The notes under the pieces are model-generated. The model was given only the letters and a program-made list of their open reading frames with translations. It was not told the DNA's origin and made no database searches. 8,891 nucleotides of DNA from VRUE01 sp035554595. GTDB lineage: Bacteria > Actinomycetota > Thermoleophilia > Solirubrobacterales > 70-9. The stretch covers positions 1 through 8,891 of the forward strand of contig DATMIH010000178.1 of assembly GCA_035554595.1 (NCBI GenBank). The letters run 5' to 3'. Each line of letters opens with the position of its first letter. Position 1 is the stretch's first letter. This document shows, in pieces, positions 5,958 to 8,891 of the stretch. Made by a program: the position numbers and the translations under genes.

Positions 5958-5965
5958 GCGCGGCC

Positions 5966-6733
5966 ATGGAGGTCATGGGCAAGAGCGCCTTGGTGGCAGG
6001 TGGAGCATCGGGGCTCGGTGAGGCGACGGTGCGGGCGCTGGTCGCGGCCGGCACTGCGGTGACGATTGCCGACCTCAGCGCCGAGAAGGGTGAGGCGCTG
6101 GCCGCCGAGTTGGGGCCGAGCGCAACCTTCGTGCAGGCTGACGTCACCGACGAGGCTGCCGTGTCGGCGGCCGTCGAGAAGGCGGCGACACACGACGACG
6201 GGCTGCGCATCTCTGTCTGCTGCGCCGGCATCGGCTGGGCTGAGCGGGTCGCGCACAAAGGCGGCCCCCACAACCTCGAATTCTTCTCCAACGTAGTCAA
6301 GGTCAACCTGATCGGCACCTTCAACGTGCTGCGCTTCGCCGCCGCGGCGATGAGCGAGAACGAGGCCGACGGCGAAGGAGAGCGCGGCGTCTGCATCAAC
6401 ACTGCCTCGATTGCCGCCTATGACGGCCAGATCGGCCAGGTCGCCTACGCCGCCTCCAAGGGCGGCATCGTCGGCATGACCCTGCCCGCGGCCCGCGACA
6501 TGGCCTCGCGCGGCGTCCGCGTCGTCACCATCGCCCCCGGCCTCTTCGACACGCCGCTGCTGGCGGCGTTGCCCGAAGAGGCGCGCACGGCCCTCGGCGA
6601 GGGCATCCCCTTCCCCTCCCGCCTCGGTCGCCCCGAGGAGTACGGCCGCCTGGTCGGCCAGATCGTCGCCAACCCGATGCTCAACGGCGAGACGATCCGG
6701 CTGGACGGCGCACTGCGGATGCCGCCGAAGTAA
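5966..6733 (+). CDS. Short-chain dehydrogenase, 3-hydroxyacyl-CoA dehydrogenase type-2 (HSD10-like)
   Basis: Classical SDR of 255 residues that probably oxidises short or branched 3-hydroxyacyl-CoA with NAD+. The Rossmann start ALVAGGASGLGEA (8-20) is followed by Asp36 at the end of beta-2, favouring NAD over NADP. The active-site tetrad is complete: Asn114 (VKVNLIGTFN), Ser148 (NTASIAAYDGQIGQ), Tyr161 and Lys165 (YAASKGGIVGMTLP). The C-terminal RVVTIAPGLFDTPLLAALPE and PFPSRLGRPEEY with LNGETIRLDGALRM closely follow mammalian HSD10. Two usual motif residues differ: Ala replaces Thr in the TGxxxGxG start, and Cys replaces Asn in the NAG motif (CCAGIG, 85-90). The ATG at 5966 is preferred; ATG 5975 is possible, with GGAGG 2 nt before it. 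The frame is open back to ATG 5876, but that extension would translate the inverted repeat and lacks SDR similarity. Confidence 0.92.
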   Translation: MEVMGKSALVAGGASGLGEATVRALVAAGTAVTIADLSAEKGEALAAELGPSATFVQADVTDEAAVSAAVEKAATHDDGLRISVCCAGIGWAERVAHKGGPHNLEFFSNVVKVNLIGTFNVLRFAAAAMSENEADGEGERGVCINTASIAAYDGQIGQVAYAASKGGIVGMTLPAARDMASRGVRVVTIAPGLFDTPLLAALPEEARTALGEGIPFPSRLGRPEEYGRLVGQIVANPMLNGETIRLDGALRMPPK

Positions 6734-6737
6734 GCCT

Positions 6738-6774
6738 CCCTCCATTTGCCACCTCACGGGTGGTCAAAGGAGGG
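6738..6774. terminator. Bidirectional hairpin terminator between convergent genes
   Basis: Starting 4 bp after the dehydrogenase stop, CCCTCC (6738-6743) pairs with GGAGGG (6769-6774), TTTG (6745-6748) with CAAA (6765-6768) and CCACC (6749-6753) with GGTGG (6759-6763). That makes 15 bp with a single-base bulge on each side (6744, 6764) and a 5-nt loop. There is no T-run, as is common in GC-rich genomes. The position between two converging stops supports a terminator role for both strands. Confidence 0.75.
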
Positions 6775-6803
6775 CGCGTGCTCGATTGGGCGCCGCCTAA
6801 CCG

Positions 6804-7733
6804 TCAATCAGTGCCGGCAGCCTCCGGATCGCGCCAGACTTTCTTCCGCCACGGCGGGTTGATCGCGAAGCGAGCGTCGGTGCCGGCCGCGATTGGCTCG
6901 AGTGGGATCAGGTGGACGCGATTGCGAGGTGTGAGGCGTTCGATACGGGGGATCCCGGCGGTGTTGCCGGCGTGGCTGCCGCCGGAGACGATCAGCAGGT
7001 GGGTCTCGGGGCCCCAGCCGTTGCCGGCACGCAGGCCGAGCGCTTCGGTCGCCCCCTTGACCGAATCGATGCCGGCGTCGGAAGCCCAGCCGCCGACCGG
7101 CCCGGGCCGTTGGTTGTAGCCCTCGTGCGATGAGGCTCGCTCGTCGACAGAGCCATCGGGGCGGATGCGGATCTGAACTCCCTCCCAGTCATCCAGATGA
7201 AATCCCTTCTCTCCGGCAATCGGGATTCCACGAAAGGTCGCCGAGTCTGCGTAGTAGGTCCAGTACTGGAGATAAAGGTTGCCGGCTCTCGACCCCGAGC
7301 AGTCAGCTCCAGCAGCTTCAGACGCCGCGGCCACATCAGCCCGGCAATCGACGACGTGTACGAAGGCTGAAACCGGCAACCCGCTTTCGGTGCGCACAAG
7401 GTAGCCGTGCTCCCCTGCGTCCCCGCAACTCGTCTCACGACAGCGCCTGAAGTCAACCGGCACCGCCTTCGACCCCCGCTCGAACAGCAACGACGGCATG
7501 TGCCGCTGCACCAGCTCCCCCACTTCCGTCCCATAAGCCGCGATCAGCACCGGCTCGTCGCCACAGTGATCCGCCAGCGCCGCCGCACAGAGGATCCGCG
7601 AGGCAATCGCCTGCGCAAACGCAGTCCCCGGCACCCGCACCCCAGCGGCGAGCATCCCCACCAGCAGCAACGAGACGAGGCAAACAAGCCCCACCCACTC
7701 AACCGTCCCCTGCCCCCGCTCCCCGTCTCGCAT
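6804..7733 (-). CDS. Hypothetical exported protein with type IV pilin-like leader and a WTYY...DDWEG domain
   Basis: No function recognised. The 309-residue protein begins MRDGERGQGTVEWVGLVCLV. Cleavage after Gly7 would place Glu12 at +5 before a hydrophobic helix (about 13-31), the pattern of class III/TadE-like prepilin signals, so export or membrane anchoring by a pilin-type pathway is likely. The rest is soluble. A central block, LYLQYWTYYADSATF (153-167), KGFHLDDWEGVQIRI (176-190) and ASSHEGYN (200-207), looks like a conserved domain; its aromatic and Asp-Asp-Trp-Glu residues recall the Vps62-like family, a weak resemblance. A further block, THLLIVSGGSHAGN (244-257), follows. Seven cysteines are present, six outside the leader helix. 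The ATG start is the first after an in-frame TAG; no Shine-Dalgarno sequence is visible, and a 14-bp palindrome directly precedes it. Convergent with the dehydrogenase gene. Confidence 0.75.
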   Translation of the reverse strand: MRDGERGQGTVEWVGLVCLVSLLLVGMLAAGVRVPGTAFAQAIASRILCAAALADHCGDEPVLIAAYGTEVGELVQRHMPSLLFERGSKAVPVDFRRCRETSCGDAGEHGYLVRTESGLPVSAFVHVVDCRADVAAASEAAGADCSGSRAGNLYLQYWTYYADSATFRGIPIAGEKGFHLDDWEGVQIRIRPDGSVDERASSHEGYNQRPGPVGGWASDAGIDSVKGATEALGLRAGNGWGPETHLLIVSGGSHAGNTAGIPRIERLTPRNRVHLIPLEPIAAGTDARFAINPPWRKKVWRDPEAAGTD

Positions 7734-7747
7734 GGGCTTGCAAGCCC
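7734..7747. repeat. 14-bp perfect palindrome GGGCTTGCAAGCCC abutting a start codon
   Basis: The palindrome ends at the base next to ATG 7733 of the exported-protein gene and occupies the place where a Shine-Dalgarno sequence should be. In RNA it would fold as GGGCU-UGCA-AGCCC. It may be an operator or a translational hairpin. Confidence 0.55.
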
Positions 7748-7808
7748 TGAGCGGCCACTTCTATCCCCCCAAAAGCTCACCGAAGTTCTTCAGCCGGGCT
7801 TGTTCGAA

Positions 7809-7842
7809 GCCGTGACTTCACGGCCAGCTCCTGAGCTTCAGG
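7809..7842. repeat. Cluster of short inverted repeats upstream of the exported-protein gene
   Basis: GCCGTGA-CT-TCACGGC (7809-7824) is a perfect 7-bp dyad. It is followed by AGCTC-CT-GAGCT (7826-7837) and the overlapping CCTGA-GCT-TCAGG (7830-7842). They lie in the 248-bp gene-free stretch 7734-7981 and may be operators or degenerate hairpins. Nothing else was recognised in this stretch apart from the palindrome at 7734 and the long inverted repeat at 7857. Confidence 0.4.
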
Positions 7843-7856
7843 CGACCCGGCGGGCC

Positions 7857-7966
7857 CGGTAAGGGTCCGGGCACCCCTCCACGGAGGCTTCGGCGACCAC
7901 GCCTGGACCCAGCACTACGACCTGCTGCGCAACGGTCTCCGGGGAGGGGTGCCCGGACCCTTACCG
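7857..7966. repeat. 110-bp element with 24-bp perfect inverted arms
   Basis: Arms at 7857-7880 and 7943-7966 are exact reverse complements; each contains GGGTCCGGGCACCC or its complement, itself a small hairpin. After one mismatch the stem continues with CGGAG (7882-7886) and CTCCG (7937-7941), leaving a 50-nt centre. The element starts 15 bp past the pntB stop on the minus strand and has no T-run after it. Arms this long and perfect around a sizeable centre are more like a REP/BIME or MITE-type repeat than a simple terminator, though termination of pntB may be a side role. Confidence 0.9.
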
Positions 7967-7981
7967 CGTCAGCGAGCTCGG

Positions 7982-8891
7982 CTAGAGGTTCTGAATCTCA
8001 GCCGCGATGTCCGCCGCCGCCTTCTTGGCGTCGTCGAACAGCATCGAAGTATTCGCTTCGTAGAAGAGGTCGTTGTCGATGCCAGCAAACCCAGGACTGA
8101 GCGACCGCTTGATCACGATCACCTGCTGAGCCTCGGAGACTTCGATGATCGGCATACCGGCGATCGGGCTGTCGGGATCGTTCTTGGCCGCCGGGTTGGT
8201 GACGTCGTTGGCGCCGACCACTACGGCGACGCCGGTGCGCGGCATCTCGGGGTTGACCTCCTCCATCTCCTTGAGCTGCTCGTAAGGCACGTCGGCCTCG
8301 GCGAGGAGGACGTTCATGTGCCCCGGCATGCGACCGGCGACCGGGTGAATCGCGTAGCTGACCGGGACGCCGCGGCTTTCAAGCTCGTCGGCGACCTCCT
8401 TGATCGCGTGCTGGGCCTGGGCGACGGCGAGGCCGTAGCCGGGCACGATCACGACCGAGTCAGCGTAGGCCAGCTTGATCGCCGCGTCCTGGGCGCCGAT
8501 CGAGACGTGCGGCCGTTCCTCGGTGACACCGCCGGCGCCGCCCGCGGGCGCACCACCGAAGCCGGCAAAGAGGACGTTGCCGACCGAGCGGTTCATCGCG
8601 GTCGCCATCTCCATCGTCAGAATCGTTCCCGAAGAGCCGACCAGGGTGCCGGCGACGATCAGCGCCACGTTGTGCAGGGCGAAGCCGGCGGCCGCGGCGG
8701 AGAGGCCGGTGAAGGCGTTGAGCAGCGAGATCACAACCGGCATGTCGGCACCGCCGATCGGCAGCACGACGAGGTTGCCGAGCAGGGCCGCGGCGAGCAG
8801 GATGGCGATGAAGATCGCCTGCGAGGGATCGCCGTTGTTGACCGCGATGTCGACGCAGGCGGCGAGGATGCCGATCAGCAGCACGCCGTTG
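7982..8891 (-). CDS. pntB: NAD(P) transhydrogenase subunit beta (PntB), C-terminal part, cut by window edge
   Basis: Membrane subunit of proton-translocating transhydrogenase, which uses the proton gradient to move hydride from NADH to NADP+ and so supplies NADPH. The frame is open to the right edge, so the true start is outside. The visible part holds four membrane helices (for example IFIAILLAAALLGNLVVLPI and ALIVAGTLVGSSGTILTMEM), the conserved AMNRS loop, then the soluble NADP-binding domain III: VPGYGLAVAQAQHAIKEVAD, HPVAGRMPGHMNVLLAEADV, GANDVTNPAAKNDPDSPIAG, IVIKRSLSPGFAGIDNDLFY and NTSMLFDDAKK. The usual GANDTVNPAA motif reads GANDVTNPAA here. The stop TAG is at 7984-7982. Genes for the alpha subunit are expected beyond the right edge. 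Identification is secure. Confidence 0.96.
   Translation of the reverse strand, partial: NGVLLIGILAACVDIAVNNGDPSQAIFIAILLAAALLGNLVVLPIGGADMPVVISLLNAFTGLSAAAAGFALHNVALIVAGTLVGSSGTILTMEMATAMNRSVGNVLFAGFGGAPAGGAGGVTEERPHVSIGAQDAAIKLAYADSVVIVPGYGLAVAQAQHAIKEVADELESRGVPVSYAIHPVAGRMPGHMNVLLAEADVPYEQLKEMEEVNPEMPRTGVAVVVGANDVTNPAAKNDPDSPIAGMPIIEVSEAQQVIVIKRSLSPGFAGIDNDLFYEANTSMLFDDAKKAAADIAAEIQNL

Noticed and set aside
5876..5965. N-terminal extension of the dehydrogenase from ATG 5876
   Set aside because: It would translate the inverted repeat and the likely promoter, and the added 30 residues do not resemble an SDR N-terminus; ATG 5966 gives the usual length.
4939..6021. 360-codon plus-strand open frame opposite egtB
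   Set aside because: Lies antisense to a clear EgtB and runs through the intergenic inverted repeat into the dehydrogenase; composition is that of an antisense shadow.
5852..6757. 301-codon minus-strand open frame opposite the dehydrogenase
   Set aside because: Antisense shadow; the plus-strand frame has a complete SDR with its catalytic set.
7407..7862. 151-codon plus-strand open frame overlapping the exported-protein gene
   Set aside because: Arg/Pro/His-rich shadow frame. The minus strand has the coherent protein with a pilin-like leader.
5895..7966. Possible CRISPR array from the two repeats
   Set aside because: The repeats are single inverted pairs with different sequences, not regularly spaced direct repeats, and no cas gene is present.
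7880..7984. Possible short gene fragment in the centre of the 7857 repeat
   Set aside because: Open on both strands over only about 30 codons, no clear start or ribosome binding site, and the sequence is constrained by the inverted arms; reported as part of the repeat only.

Overview
The window looks like a chromosomal segment of a high-GC actinomycete. The G/C-ending codons, the F420-type luciferase-like oxidoreductase, the mycobacterial-style ergothioneine genes, a Gram-positive-type LexA-like box and a 'GQGTVEW' pilin-like leader together suggest Actinomycetota, perhaps Thermoleophilia/Solirubrobacterales. The class-level placement is inference from style, not from a database match. No tRNA, rRNA, CRISPR array, transposase or phage gene was recognised.

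Layout, left to right: (1) the N-terminal two thirds of a primary sigma factor (minus strand, cut by the left edge), with a near-consensus promoter, a LexA-like box and a 166-nt leader carrying a hairpin plus T-run; (2) divergently, a YihY/BrkB-type membrane protein, whose 3' end overlaps by 10 bp (3) glpX, class II fructose-1,6-bisphosphatase, on the minus strand; (4) 21 bp away and divergent, a luciferase-like F420-dependent oxidoreductase; (5) convergent with it, a two-gene minus-strand unit egtB-egtD for ergothioneine synthesis; (6) divergent from egtB, a short-chain dehydrogenase of the type-2 3-hydroxyacyl-CoA dehydrogenase kind, with a 19-bp perfect inverted repeat between the two; (7) a strong hairpin terminator between convergent genes; (8) a minus-strand protein of unknown function with a pilin-like leader and a conserved-looking WTYY...DDWEG domain; (9) a 248-bp gap with a 24-bp-arm inverted repeat; (10) the C-terminal part of pntB, cut by the right edge.

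Functionally, the genes are mostly housekeeping or redox: gluconeogenesis (GlpX), NADPH supply (PntB), a low-molecular-weight thiol (EgtB, EgtD), F420 chemistry and fatty or branched acyl-CoA oxidation. EgtB and EgtD are the only pair that clearly act in one pathway: EgtD makes hercynine and EgtB attaches the sulfur donor. EgtA, EgtC and EgtE are not in the window.

I did not find a new multi-gene system. The parts worth checking lie between genes: two long perfect inverted repeats (5895-5945 and 7857-7966), the densely regulated sigma-factor leader, a TAGGGT hexamer recurring upstream of three starts, and tandem mini-ORFs filling the egtB-egtD gap.
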